The notes beneath the pieces are model-generated. The model had not been told where the DNA came from. It made no database searches and saw only the letters and a list, made by a program, of their open reading frames with translations. The position numbers were made by a program, and so were the translations under genes. Positions 11,144-22,329 of a stretch of DNA of 64,000 nucleotides are shown here, piece by piece. Source of the stretch: Bugula neritina. Taxonomy: Eukaryota; Bryozoa; Gymnolaemata; Cheilostomatida; Bugulidae. The stretch covers positions 8,981,241-9,045,240 of the forward strand of contig OZ037768.1 of NCBI GenBank assembly GCA_964035545.1, given 5' to 3'. Position 1 is the first letter of the stretch, and each line of letters starts with the position of its first letter.

Positions 11144-14100
11144 ATTACTTTATTACTTTGCTTCCTCAAGAGCAAGATTGGCTACAAGGTTTACAAGCCC
11201 CTGTTGTAATTATCAACAGGTATACCTTTCTCTAACAAAAGAATTCAAAATTCAACAATTGTTTTCCAAGGGAGTTGTTATAAGCAAATTCTAAACATGG
11301 CAAACCCTACACAGTATTTTCAAATGAGGAGTAATGATTTTTAATTTATAACAGCAGTTTTTAATCTAAGAGTATAGAGTTGCATTTGTGCAATTTATTC
11401 AAGTAATGCTGTAGTGTTATGTTGGTTTAGATATTATTTAGCCTGCAACTTACCAACTTTATATAAAAAACAGCTAATATTTCTACACTGTTGATGTACT
11501 GTAGCTCGGCTATCAAGTGGAAGTTGTATTTCCACTCACTTTACACATCTGTACCAAAAATTGCTAAGCTAGGCTCTCCAATAATCTAGTGAAGGAGTCA
11601 GTTCCATTTTGTGGCTGTAATGAAAAAAAAAGATATCTTAAAATTTCCCGTTTTATGGTCACTACACCCTGTGACTGTTAAATTTTTGAACAAGCTTTTA
11701 TATCCAGAACAAGTTATTTTAAAACGAATTTTACGAACACATACTTATAGTCATAGGCATGTTACTACGCTATATGGCAATGTAAACACAAAGAACATCT
11801 TAAAATTACTAAATGCATAGTAATACTAATACCATTAGTATTAAATTTAGTATAACTAATACTATAACTATAAGTATCTGTATAGCCATAGCCCATAGAA
11901 TTGCTGAATGACTAGTAGTAGCTTATCCGATTCCAGAGTCAACTTGAACTAATAATATTTAATTTTATTAGTAATAGATGACTCTCACTCTGCCTTAGGG
12001 CTAGGCTTAAGCACATCTACATGATCATCAACATAACATTAATGATTAGCTAATAGTAATAGTAATACTAGATATAATAGTAACTAATATGTTATGACAG
12101 CTAATGCTATTACATTTTACTTTCATTATTAGTATTATAAGTATAACTTAAACTACTAGAAGCAGAACTAGATGTAGATCTTGATCTTCTGGTACTGGTA
12201 GGGCAGTGGTACTACTACTACTACTAGTACTAGTAGAACTACTACTAGAAGTAGAACCAGATAACTGATAAGTTAATGTCATAATGATATTCGTATTGAT
12301 ATTGAATAATTATTAAACATAATGATAATGATAAGTCATAAGATTAACTTTAAATTCAAGTCGACTATTTTACAGGAGTTTGCTATTACTGACCCAAACC
12401 TGCACGAATGGTTCTACAAGCAGCTCCGAGTTGGTGGTAGAAAACGATTTTAGTTGGGGGGGGTTGTAACATTCGGAGCCAATGAACTCAACCTACACAT
12501 TTTTTGACCTACGTCATGCCAGTGTGAACTTTAACCCTTTGCACCACACACTGACTTGAGTTGTAAAATGACCTTGTTTATGCGGCTTGTGCTAAATGGA
12601 ACAGATAACTCCAGATGTTCCAGACCAATTTTCCTGATTGATCTCTTTATGAAAAGTATATATAATTACATATATCAATGCTTGGAAAAATTGCGCAAAT
12701 TTTATAACGCAATGCCAAAACGTTACGTAAGGTACATTGAAGCCACAGTCATGTGCCAAGAGAAGTGGAGCTGAACTGAAAATTATAATAAAAATGGCAC
12801 AACAATTACAACTATCACTATAAAAAGCTGAAAATCAAGCTGCCATTGTATTAAAATATGTGCAGTGATACCTTATAGTTACTCGTACTAGCCTAACATC
12901 ACCAATTCTGCCATTCGGTTTCAGTGCAACTCAAACTGAAAGTGAATCTCAATCTGATAGTGTACACAGTCATACTCTGAGTATCATACTTTGATAGTGA
13001 TTCAGATTGACCATTGACGATTGTCATTCGCTTATTTTTCCGCTTCATGTTATACTTATTGTAAACACGTTGACGTGTTCACTTCAGTTCAACTGACAAC
13101 TTCATGTTTGGTACAGTTAATGCAATTATAAGGTAGAGTTTAACCAAAATAGTTATAAAATAAATTAAAATGTAAATAGTTATGTTTGTTAGTACTACTG
13201 CTGCTGCTGCTACTACTACTACTGCTGCTGCTACTAGTACTACTACTGCTGCTACTACTACTACTGATGCTACTACTAGTACTACCTACTAGTACTACTA
13301 CCACAACTACTTCTAGTACTAGTAGTAGTAGTACTACTACTACTACTAATATTTATATTATTACTAATATAAAATTGAATTAAATAGTTTAAACTTGAAG
13401 TTTTAAAATTAACTTCAAGATTATCTTGAAGTTAATCTTGCAATTATTTTATACATGTATATAGTAATACTAATACTAAAAGTAAATCAAAATGTACTAC
13501 TACTAATAGTAATACAGTAGTACTGATAGTATTAAATGTTACTATTACTAATAGTAATGATAATAGTAATAGTAATACTATTAGCGAGTTATTTAACAAA
13601 CAATAGATTGGAATAGACATACTCATAGTAAATTATACTAAGTTTCAGTGGTTAAACTTCAAATTCAACATTATCAGACTAACAGTAGCCTATTTTTATC
13701 TTGCTAATACTTGAAATAGAATTAAAATAATTATGGTTGACATGTAACTATAGTAACTGTTATTGTTAATTATTTTTTATGTTTGTAAATTAATTATAGT
13801 AATTTCAAGTATATTGTTATCTATATATAATATTGATCCATGCATAAAAGTAAACTAAAACAATAGTTATAGCCTACTACTACTACCACATTCTATTACT
13901 ACTTCTAATAATACTACTGCTATTACTACTAGTACTACCACTGCCACTATTAGTAATACTACTGGTACTGTGGTAGTAGTAGTGGTGGTGGTGCAGTAGT
14001 AGAAGGCATGGCAGTAGCACTACGCTGTCATTGTTGCTTTAATTTTTATTTGCTGTCACTATCATTCTGATTGTCATTCTGTGATTGTTGTGTATGTTTA

Positions 14101-14588
14101 TTTAAAATTCAACAGGCGTAGCTGCTTGAAACTGAAACCAAAGATACAAAGTGAAGGTATTCTGCACTTTACAAGTATCTGCAAAGCACAGCCAAGAATA
14201 GTAGTAGTTCAAATTTGTAGTAACTTGAAGTCAATTAGCTGGAATTTGAGGTGCCTTTTATACACCAAGTCTATGGGAACGGTATGTTTTTCTGTCAAGC
14301 TCTTCATTATGACAGTTACTATGTCCTATAATCATATTATATGTCTTTAGTTAAATTAGTTATCAACCAATTTTTCGGGATGAATAAAATTTTTTCAATA
14401 TCTTTTATTGTTTAGCAATGTAATGAAAAATATTAAGCAATGCTTTGAACACCAGATCACCACTGTTCCCAGGTTTTTAGTTAATTTGCTATTGCCTACA
14501 GACAAGTGAAACCTTAAGACTATCAACAAAACCTTTGTTATACTTCAACACTCCTGTGTTCATCGTCAAATTGAAATTGTTACAGGAA
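11144..14588. other. Intergenic between POLR1D-like gene and MsrA
   Basis: No convincing exon is present. The region is dominated by triplet/hexamer repeat fields. A block near 12504-12537 containing CTTTAACCCTTTGC recurs inverted at about 23739-23772. The bidirectional space just upstream of 11143 should hold the POLR1D-like promoter. MsrA may have a 5' UTR intron ending at the AG just before 14586 (TTACAG). Confidence 0.5.
11820..14005. repeat. Cluster of triplet and hexamer repeat fields
   Basis: Separate fields lie at about 11820-11880, 12050-12270 (ACTAGTACTACT-type words), 12930-13010 (hexamers of the form TSAAAS/TGATAG), 13186-13365 (GCTGCTACTACT-type, an open Leu/Thr/Ser frame that is not a gene), 13455-13585 and 13875-14000. 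Many runs flip between complementary words such as ACT and AGT, giving repeated short palindromes. Confidence 0.8.
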
Positions 14589-17500
14589 ATGTCATCTTCT
14601 AAAGTTGCAAGTGATCCTGTCGTTCCAACTGAAAAAGCAACCTTTGCACTTAGCTGATTTTGGTTCCCAGAGGCCCAGTTTGGCTGCGTCTCTGGTGTAA
14701 TACGAACCAAGGTAGGGTTTACCGGCGGATCGACAGAGTTCCCCACCTACCGAAATCTGTGAGTATTGAATAACTACTTTGTGTGATAGTTGTGAATAGT
14801 TTTATAATGAATGTATTTATAGCTGTTGAATATTAGCCTTGTTTTAGAAAAAGACTACAATGTGATTTCATTTATGCTGCAAGAAAAGCACTAATGATGC
14901 ACACGCATATTATAAATTAGTAAATAATCATGTTTAGTGGTGTGTCTACTGTCTATGCTATCTCATGAATATTGTGATTACCTTTACAATTTGATTGTAT
15001 TGTAGTCATGAAGTATGATTGATCGACTTAATATGCATTTTCCAAATCTATCTAAAAATGTTGTCTTATTTTCTTGTTTTATCCCACTATCTTATTTGTC
15101 TATCACATTCATGTAAACACTGGAGTTCTAATATTGCCTAAAATTTTGGAATTAGATAGATTTTAGCTAAACCTATTGACTTGAGGCTTAATATTCATTA
15201 GTACCACTTTATTTTTCAGAGGCGATCATACTGAGTCTGTTCAGATTGATTATGACCCTAAAGTGACATCCTACGACAAACTTTTAAAGCTCTTCTGGAA
15301 TAATCACGATTCTACTGCCTGTCATACGAGACAATATATGTCTGCTGTTTTTTATCACAATGAAGAACAAAAAGAAGCTGCTGAGAAATCTAAAGAGGTT
15401 CATCAAAAGAAAAAAATGCGCCCAGTTGTTACTAAAATAGTAAAGGCAGAAACTTTCTATGATGCTGAAAAGTAAGACTTACAATTCTGTATTGTTTCAT
15501 TGTCAAAAACACAGGCTACATAACTTGTATAATATGATGAAGGAAGTGGAGTAAGACACTAACTGTTGTACTCTATCATGTGTAGCATTGAAATTCTTGT
15601 TAATTCATTCATACAGCAAGTGAAGCATGCATTGGTGTATGATAGCAGCGACAAAGCAAAAATTTTGCTTTGTCATGATTAGTTAGGCATGAATATTTAT
15701 GACTCACAAACGCCATTCTATGGTCATATCTTTTGCTGTGTTGAAATAACAAATACTAGTTCCTGTAGTTTAGTTGATGCAACATTTCACAATTCAGAGT
15801 AGTTCTTTACTATCTTACTGCCCCATTTAAATTGTGCTTAGCCTCCTATGGGGGTAACCATTCTTTTGCAGCTATTTACTCAAAGGAACCTATTAAATAT
15901 ATTTAATTATCCTCATGTTATACGTACTTCAATTAATATAAGATAATTAGTTCAACTTTTACATGGTTTTTATTGTAGTTATCACCAGAAATATTTGTTG
16001 AGAAATAAAAGAGCGCTGTTGAACAGCTTAGGTCTCAATGACAAGCAAGTCATTACATCACACGTGGCTTGTAGACTGAATGGGTATGTTGGTGGATATG
16101 GTTCAGAGGATCAGTTTGATGAGGTTTGTGCCGTTACATATAGCTGTCATACATAGGGTTAAAATACATTTGTAGTATCAACGAAGTTTTAATTTTCATC
16201 AAACAATTTACTATATATAGGGTCATTCCACGTCAACTCAACCGATGGCCCACGCCTTTGCGTCTCAGATTTTGTTCATATTTACACCAAATGGACCTAC
16301 ACATGTCTTGAGTACTATTCTTGAATATTTCTGGCCTGACACAAAAACTTTTTGAGAAATGACTATTTTCATGAACAAAGGTTGGGAAAAATTTTGAGGA
16401 AAATTTGCGATTTTTACTTTTAGACCAATTTGTAAACGTCCATATCTCAATCATTTTTTTTAGACTGAGCTTTAAAATTTGGTGTGTGATTTGATAAAAC
16501 CTATCAGTTTGCACTAGTAGTAACACATATTGCAGAATACTTTGTGTGCATATATGCTAAGCCATTGAATATTGGCAAATTTTTGTGAATTTTGAAAAAT
16601 TTCGAATATTTGCCACGTCACAAAAAGGCGTTAATTTTTATTTTACTTCTATAAATTTTTATCCATAAATAGTTGATTATGGTGACTTTATACTCCTTAA
16701 TTTGTGTAATTTTGAAAATAATATTTTCCGAGATATAGACACCCAAAGTGAAGAAAATGTGAAAATTCGCCCAACTTCACAAGGATGTAACCCGATGTTT
16801 GAATATGTTAATATTTTTTAAACAAGCATTTTCTGTAACGTCATCTAGTGTATTTTGTAGATTCATAAATTTAAACGTCCTTATATTGTCCAAACTTAAA
16901 ATAAATTGCATGGAAAAATGGTATGTGTACGAAAATCGGCAAAATGCAATTTTTCAATATAATATGTTGGGATCATACAATTTTTATTATTCATATTGTT
17001 CAAAATGTCAAGTAGATACATATATGTCTCCTATATATGTCAAATCTACTGAAGATTATAATAAAATCTGATTTGTGTGTAATAGCATAAGAAAAATTCT
17101 GCCGATATGCATTATATGATATTCCCATTAAGTTTCAGGTAGCAATTGTTATTTCTGTGAGTGAATGGTGTGAAACAGCTGAGATTTTGCTGGAATCAAG
17201 TACATTAAGTAGCTGAAGCAAGGGTGGCTTAAAAAACATGCCCAAATATAACACCGTGGCCCTGAACACAATAGGCCTAATTAATTGAATGACGGTGGTG
17301 TTTAGTACATGCCGGAAATAATTGTGTCTTTTAAAACAGATGTGCCTAAATATAGCAGAATGGCCCTAACCTCGCCCTAATTTGGTCAGTACTGGTTAAA
17401 GAATCAAGTAATTGGCCTCATGCCATGTCTAATGTTCATCCTGAAAAAATTTACAACTCTCTTTTTCATACCTAACTGGAAACAATGGTCTTCCAACTTT

Positions 17501-20093
17501 AATATCTGGTTCAGACAGAATTCCTTTTGCAGTCTTCTGGCTTGCTGTGCAAGGTAGTTGTTGGGTTTTTACATAAGCTGGAAAAGCTTTTCCCTAATAC
17601 ATGATAGCTTTTTACATATCATCTCAGCTATATTATGCTTTTCCATTTTCATTATAGCTAATACACAAAAGCTAACTTTTTTACGGCTATAAAGACCCAG
17701 CAGTTTTTCTCTTATCCAAACTTGCATTTCACACTTGTACTGGCAACTTGTAACTCATGAGATAACCTTTTTTTTACGGTGCTATTTCTTCTGTCTGCTA
17801 CTATAATAAATATTTATTTCTCTAACTTAAAACACAACGATAATTGTTTACTCCAAATTCTATAGATGTCTTATCAATGGTCCAGCTTTCTGGTGCCAAT
17901 GTCAATAACTGGACCTTCTTTTGTCCCAAAGATACTTTCACCTTATTTAAGGAACATATTAATATGTTCAAATCTTTATGATTATTAGGCTTTATACAGG
18001 CATTTGTTGCTTCTGGGTGGAGTTCCTCTCTCTCTATACTTGCAACTGTGGCAACCTTCTTAGCAATGACCTCCTCCACTTGATTCTGTTTTTTCCCCAT
18101 AGTTCACTTTACTGGAAGGGCTAATTTTTGGGGCTCTCCTGGTATAATTCTACTCTTTTGAACTGTAGAAACTGAGAGAAACTGTGCAATATTAATTGCT
18201 TTAAAAAAAGCTGAGCTCTCAGAATACTCTCAAGAAACTAAAAGTGATGCATTTTTTGAAGTTGAGAAGGAAGCACAGACACTAAACACTGGAATGACAG
18301 AATTGGAAGCTTCTCCCGTGAAAGTTGCAAAATTAGCCCATCCAGTAAAGTGAGCTATAGGAAAAGAAAACAAAAGAAAGTGCAGGAGGTCATTACTGAA
18401 AAGGTAGAAACAGTCTTAGGTATAGATGAAGAAGAACTCCACCCAGAAGCAACAAATGTCTGTATATAAAGCGTAGTAATCATAAAGATTTGAACAAATT
18501 AGTATGATCCTTGAATAAGGACGCGGAAGTTTTCTTGTGACTAGAGAGGGTCTAGTTATTGACATTAGCATGAAAAGCTAGACCATCGATAGAACAGCCA
18601 TAGAATTTGGAGCAAACAATTACCTGGCCCAGCAAGCCAGAAAACTGCAAAGGAAATTCTGTTTGAACTAGATGGTAAAGTTGGAAAACCATTCTCTCCA
18701 CATTCAAAAGAAAAAGTTGTAGATTTTTTCAGGATGATGAATATTATTCTTAGCCTGAGCAAATTGCTAACCTGATTAGGGTGAGGTTAGGACCATTCTG
18801 CTATATTTAGACAGGTCTGTTTCAAAAGCCACAATTGTTTTCAGCATGCATTAACCCCCTCGTTGACCTAATTCGGCCTATTGTATTCAGGACCCTGGTG
18901 TTATATTTGGGTATGCTTTTTGAAGCCTTCCTTGCTTCAGCTACTTAATGTACTTGATTCCAGCAAAATTTCAGTTGTTTCACACCATTCACTCACAGAA
19001 ATAACAATTGTTACCTGAAACTTAATGGGAATATCATATAATGCATATCGGCAGAATTTTTCTTATGCTATTACACACAAATCAGATTTTATTATAATCT
19101 TCAGTAGATTTGACATATATAGGAGACATATATGTATCTACTTGACATTTTGAACAATATGAATAATAAAAATTGTATGATCCCAACATATTATATTGAA
19201 AAATTGCATTTTGCCGATTTTCGTACACATACCATTTTTCCATGCAATTTATTTTAAGTTTGGACAATATAAGGACGTTTAAATTTATGAATCTACAAAA
19301 TACACTAGATGACGTTACAGAAAATGCTTGTTTAAAAAATATTAACATATTCAAACATCGGGTTACATCCTTGTGAAGTTGGGCGAATTTTCACATTTTC
19401 TTCACTTTGGGTGTCTATATCTCGGAAAATATTATTTTCAAAATTACACAAATTAAGGAGTATAAAGTCACCATAATCAACTATTTATGGATAAAAATTT
19501 ATAGAAGTAAAATAAAAATTAACGCCTTTTGTGATGTGGCAAATATTCGAAATTTTTCAAAATTCTCAAAAATTTGCCAATATTCAATGACTTAGCATAT
19601 ATGCACACAAAGTATTCTGCAGTATGTGTTATTACTAGTGCAAACTGATAGGTGTTATCAAATCACACACCAAATTTTAAGGCTCAGTCTAGAAAAATAA
19701 TGGAGATATGGACGTTTACAAATTGGTCTAAAAGTAAAAATCGCAAATTTTCCTCAAAATTTTTCCCAACCTTTGTTCATGGAAATAGTCATTTCTCAAA
19801 AAGTTTTTGTGTCAGGCCAGAAATATTCAAGAATAGTACTCAAGACATGTGTAGGTCCATTTGGTGTAAATATGAACAAAATCTGAGACGCAAAGGCGTG
19901 GGACTTTCTGAAATTTGGTTGATTTGACGCGGAATGACCCTATAGGTTTTGGTAATTTTATGCATTACTTTACTGCTTTTTATAACTATCCATAATATTT
20001 ATTCTCTTCACTCAGGATTTGCCAAAGCTTGGTCTGAGTAAAGAACAAGAGGAGTTTGTTAGAAACTGCATTGACCAGGCATACCCTGCATAA
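14589..20093 (+). CDS. MsrA: Peptide-methionine (S)-S-oxide reductase MsrA, selenocysteine-containing
   Basis: Exons 14589-14758, 15220-15471, 15979-16123 and 20016-20093 join in phase (breaks 2, 2, 0) to 215 codons with one in-frame TGA at codon 23. The sequence around it, 'FALS-TGA-FWFPEAQFGC', aligns with the MsrA active site GCFWG, so TGA replaces the catalytic cysteine and should be read as selenocysteine (Sec23). Downstream family blocks are intact: VGFTGGST..PTYRNLGDHTE (42-62), FWNNHD (82-87), QYMSAVFYH and NYHQKYLL (141-148). Cysteines at 33, 91, 172 and 207 are candidate resolving residues. MsrA repairs the S-epimer of methionine sulfoxide using thioredoxin. A SECIS element lies 313 bp after the stop. 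No organelle presequence is obvious. Gly before the active site is Ser, and the Gly after FW is Phe. Intron 3 carries a 3.7-kb palindromic transposon. Confidence 0.93.
14655..14657 (+). other. In-frame TGA, predicted selenocysteine codon (Sec23 of MsrA)
   Basis: TGA stands at the position of the MsrA nucleophilic cysteine. The frame is open and conserved on both sides. With the SECIS at 20406-20478 the simplest reading is selenocysteine insertion, not termination. Confidence 0.92.
17410..18100 (-). pseudogene. Degraded transposase fragment, left copy
   Basis: The minus-strand frame 18100-17822 encodes MGKKQNQVEEVIAKKVA... with an 'EREELHPEATN' block and 'LAPESWTIDKTSIEFGV'. Homology continues in broken frames down to about 17410, with an 'AQQARRLQKGILS' block followed by 'DIKVGRPLF'. 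This layout (helical N-terminus, a helix-turn-helix-like segment, then KGIL..P..K.G) resembles uncharacterised transposon proteins common in cnidarian and other invertebrate genomes. It is broken by frameshifts and mirrors the fragment at 18180-18780. Confidence 0.6.
18180..18780 (+). pseudogene. Degraded transposase fragment, right copy (mirror of 17410-18100)
   Basis: The plus-strand sequence encodes, across stops and frameshifts, a 'KKVQEVITEKVETVLGIDEE' block and the ELHPEATN block, then 'AIEFGANNYLAQQARKLQ' and a 'DGKVGKPFSPHSKEK' block. These match the left copy in the opposite orientation. An extra upstream piece (about 18180-18350, with 'LEASPVKVAKLAHPVK' before a stop) has no mirror. 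There is no functional reading frame. Confidence 0.6.
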
Positions 20094-20405
20094 GAACAAT
20101 CAGCTTTCAGTTTTTGCCATCTAAAACAATGAACTTTTTTAAAGCAGCATGTTTGTATTCAATATTATTAATAATTCCATTGATTGGACAAGATAAGCTT
20201 CTGTGAGTATTGAAACAGAAATATTAATCCAAGTTTTAAAGAAAGGTTAATACGTTATAAAATATTTTTGATATATATTTTTATACTGTGTAAGGTATAT
20301 ACATAAGGTTTGCCTACTATACTCACTTGTGGGTTATTCCTTTGCCTATAAAAATTATTACATTTTTAAGCCCCTAGCTCTATTAACAATCCCTGTCAAA
20401 ATGTT

Positions 20406-20478
20406 AAGGCTAATATTAATGACATTATTGTCTTAAAATCTAAAAAGAAAGGACAATAATTGATGAACTTATTCCCTT
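20406..20478 (+). promoter_or_regulatory. SECIS element in the MsrA 3' UTR
   Basis: The core ATGA (20419-20422) faces TGAT (20461-20464), giving the non-Watson-Crick quartet. A perfect 9-bp helix follows: ATTATTGTC (20424-20432) with GACAATAAT (20452-20460). The unpaired AAAA (20435-20438) lies 12 nt after the ATGA, as required for eukaryotic SECIS elements. The apical loop is A-rich. Below the quartet, AATA/TATT and AAGG/CCTT form a lower helix after an internal loop. It should recruit SBP2 and eEFSec to recode the TGA at 14655. Confidence 0.92.
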
Positions 20479-20544
20479 GATATTTTTATTTGTGATTGTA
20501 TGTAGATGTTACATTGGAAAAATGATTTTTTTATAATTATTTAC

Positions 20545-20550
20545 AATAAA
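20545..20550 (+). terminator. Polyadenylation signal AATAAA of MsrA
   Basis: AATAAA lies 67 bp after the SECIS, so the SECIS would be inside the mature 3' UTR. The convergent gene's stop is at 20722. Confidence 0.7.
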
Positions 20551-20721
20551 ACTCTGTTGCTATTACTCAAACTCATTTTTAAAAGTAGTATATTTTAAAC
20601 ACCATCTTATAGACTTGGAAAATTGGGTACATGTTGCTCAAAATATATTCACATGTGTACACAATTATAGAGAAAATAGGCATGCTGGAAGTTGTAAAAG
20701 TTGATATTATAAAATTGAGTA

Positions 20722-22019
20722 TTACAATGGGTTTGGTGCAACAGATGAAGAAGCTCTAGCTTCTGATCTAATTTTATATAAATTTTGCAGTTTACTCCAA
20801 ACTCCTTGACACATGGCTTGCAGCTTTTCATCTCTAAGCTCATTCTTTGCACGACCATGTATAATTCTAAAACAACAGGCATCTTTCTCTCACTTTTAAA
20901 TAAAACAATGCAAATTCAAACGGTTTAAATCTAGTTACGCAAATATCTTGACCAGAAGCTTCACATTTAATAGAGTTATCATATCAATTACCTCACAATC
21001 TTTTTGGCTTGTTGGAGTTGTCCTCTTTGGATCATACTAAGTGAGTAGTAGAGTCTGCATCTATATTCTAGCCCAATATCTCCAAGTTCAAATGCCAATT
21101 TAAACTGCTTCACAGACAAGTTACCAGCGGTAGCTGCCTTTCAAATATACAAAAAAATAAATCACACTGGATGAGAAAGTTCATATAAAATAATGCTCTC
21201 TAGTCACATATATATAATAGCGAAAATAAAAAACTGAATGGTTATGGTGTATGACTGTATGCTCTCGAAAGCATAGTTTACTGCTTTAAACCAGCAAATG
21301 TATATATGATGGCTTATAACCAATAAATTGCTTGGTGACAACTCACATGCTGTGCTGAGTGTTCACCTAATGCAGAAAAGCCCCCTCCAAGAGTAGAAAG
21401 CCATGCAGCAGCATCTTTCAACAAAGACCATTTATAAGAAAGAAGCTGTAATCTAAAGTCCCTAAAATATATCCAACCAAATACAATGCGAGAATACACA
21501 TGGAAAGCAAGAAAAGTAACATATTTCACCTGAATTATATATATATTTAATTAACAAGTTTTACATTTAGTAATCTCATTTTACATTATTCTGCTATAAA
21601 AATTTTCCAGCTAATGGTTTTATGCAGTGTGCAAAAAATTAGTTTAGAAAAACTTTTTTTATAATGCGTTAGAAGAAATCTCACCATGCGTAATCTATTT
21701 GTGAGTATGTTTCTGTATGGAGCACCAAGTTTAAATGCACAAGGCATGATTTGGATTTTAACTGCTTCAAATTCTTCGCTTTCCAGGCAACATATTGAGC
21801 ATATTTGTTCATAGACACTGCAAAAGTTGAGCTCCGCTGTGAACAGTGTACTAATGCTGAAGCAAGATCACAGCGGGCTGTGAAGCTTTTTGAGTCAACA
21901 AAGCATTTGCAGTGAGGTGATGATGGACACTGATAATTTTTTATATATATAAATTCTGTAGCAACCGGTACTCCAGTGTACGTATATATTTCTATAACAA
22001 GTATGCCAGGAGACTCCAT
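20722..22019 (-). CDS. Unrecognised conserved-looking protein, four exons
   Basis: Minus-strand exons 22019-21685, 21461-21347, 21137-20992 and 20866-20722 join in phase to 246 residues. I do not recognise the family. The C-terminal two-thirds look like a compact helical domain: 'SYKWSLLKDAAAWLSTLGG', 'FELGDIGLEYRCRLYYSLS', 'QRGQLQQAKKIV' and 'AMCQGVWSKLQNLYKIR', an arrangement reminiscent of TPR-like helical hairpins. There is no signal peptide or membrane segment. The first exon is Cys-rich (CPSSPHCKC). The start at 22019 is uncertain: an AG at 21929-21930 could be a splice acceptor, and a SINE lies just upstream. Splice sites are all GT-AG. The gene converges on MsrA, with 171 bp between the MsrA polyA signal and this stop. 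Confidence 0.7.
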
Positions 22020-22096
22020 TACACTTCATCACATTACAATCTACAATAACAGTTACACCATGTACGTCTATAAATGCCCCCAATTATAGTATAATT

Positions 22097-22328
22097 CTAC
22101 ATTATTCTGTAATGTAAGTTTCTAGAACTACTTAAATGTGATTTGAAAATACTGATAGCAAGCTTGTTAAACATATTGACTACATGCAATAATATAAGCT
22201 TTTTCTTAAAGGTGGTAGAGGGACAATTATGATTGACCGCCCTGCCTAGCATCATGTATTTGGACTTGAACCACTGACCTGGTGTTTCACTAGGCCAATG
22301 CTCTAACCGCTGGACCACTGCCTGATCC
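22097..22328 (-). mobile_element. tRNA-derived SINE, copy 1
   Basis: On minus, GTGGTCCAGCGGTTAGAGCA resembles a tRNA A box, and GGTTCAAGTCC about 32 bp later is a good B box (both Pol III promoter parts). The flanking arms do not close into a tRNA acceptor stem, and an unrelated tail follows, so this is a SINE head and not a tRNA gene. The tail boundary is approximate. Confidence 0.65.
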
Positions 22329-22329
22329 C

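Larger units (their letters stand above)
16220..19940. mobile_element. Large palindromic DNA transposon with about 1.1-kb inverted arms
   Basis: The ends GGGTCATTCC and GGAATGACCC are flanked by TATA on both sides (16216-16219 and 19941-19944), a likely target duplication. If the terminal TA belongs to the repeat, the TSD is TA. The arms 16220 to about 17300 and about 18830 to 19940 are near-identical inverted copies; a 90-codon open frame (16799-17071 and 19354-19082) translates identically from both. Towards the centre the arms diverge and hold mirrored transposase fragments. The superfamily is not assigned. It sits in MsrA intron 3, between the Sec codon and the SECIS. Confidence 0.9.

Noticed and set aside
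13186-13626. Leu-rich and Ser/Thr-rich short frames
   Set aside because: They are translations of GCTGCTACT-type triplet repeats, with no splice context or homology.
14655-14657. TGA in MsrA as a pseudogene mutation
   Set aside because: All other codons, splice sites and conserved blocks are intact, the TGA falls exactly on the catalytic cysteine, and a full SECIS follows in the 3' UTR.
16799-17071. 90-codon frame duplicated at 19354-19082
   Set aside because: The identity comes from the inverted arms of a transposon. The composition is not protein-like and no family resemblance is seen.
22253-22328. tRNA gene
   Set aside because: A and B boxes are present but the acceptor and anticodon stems do not pair, so it is treated as a SINE head. 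The same applies to 41373-41450 and 56581-56650.
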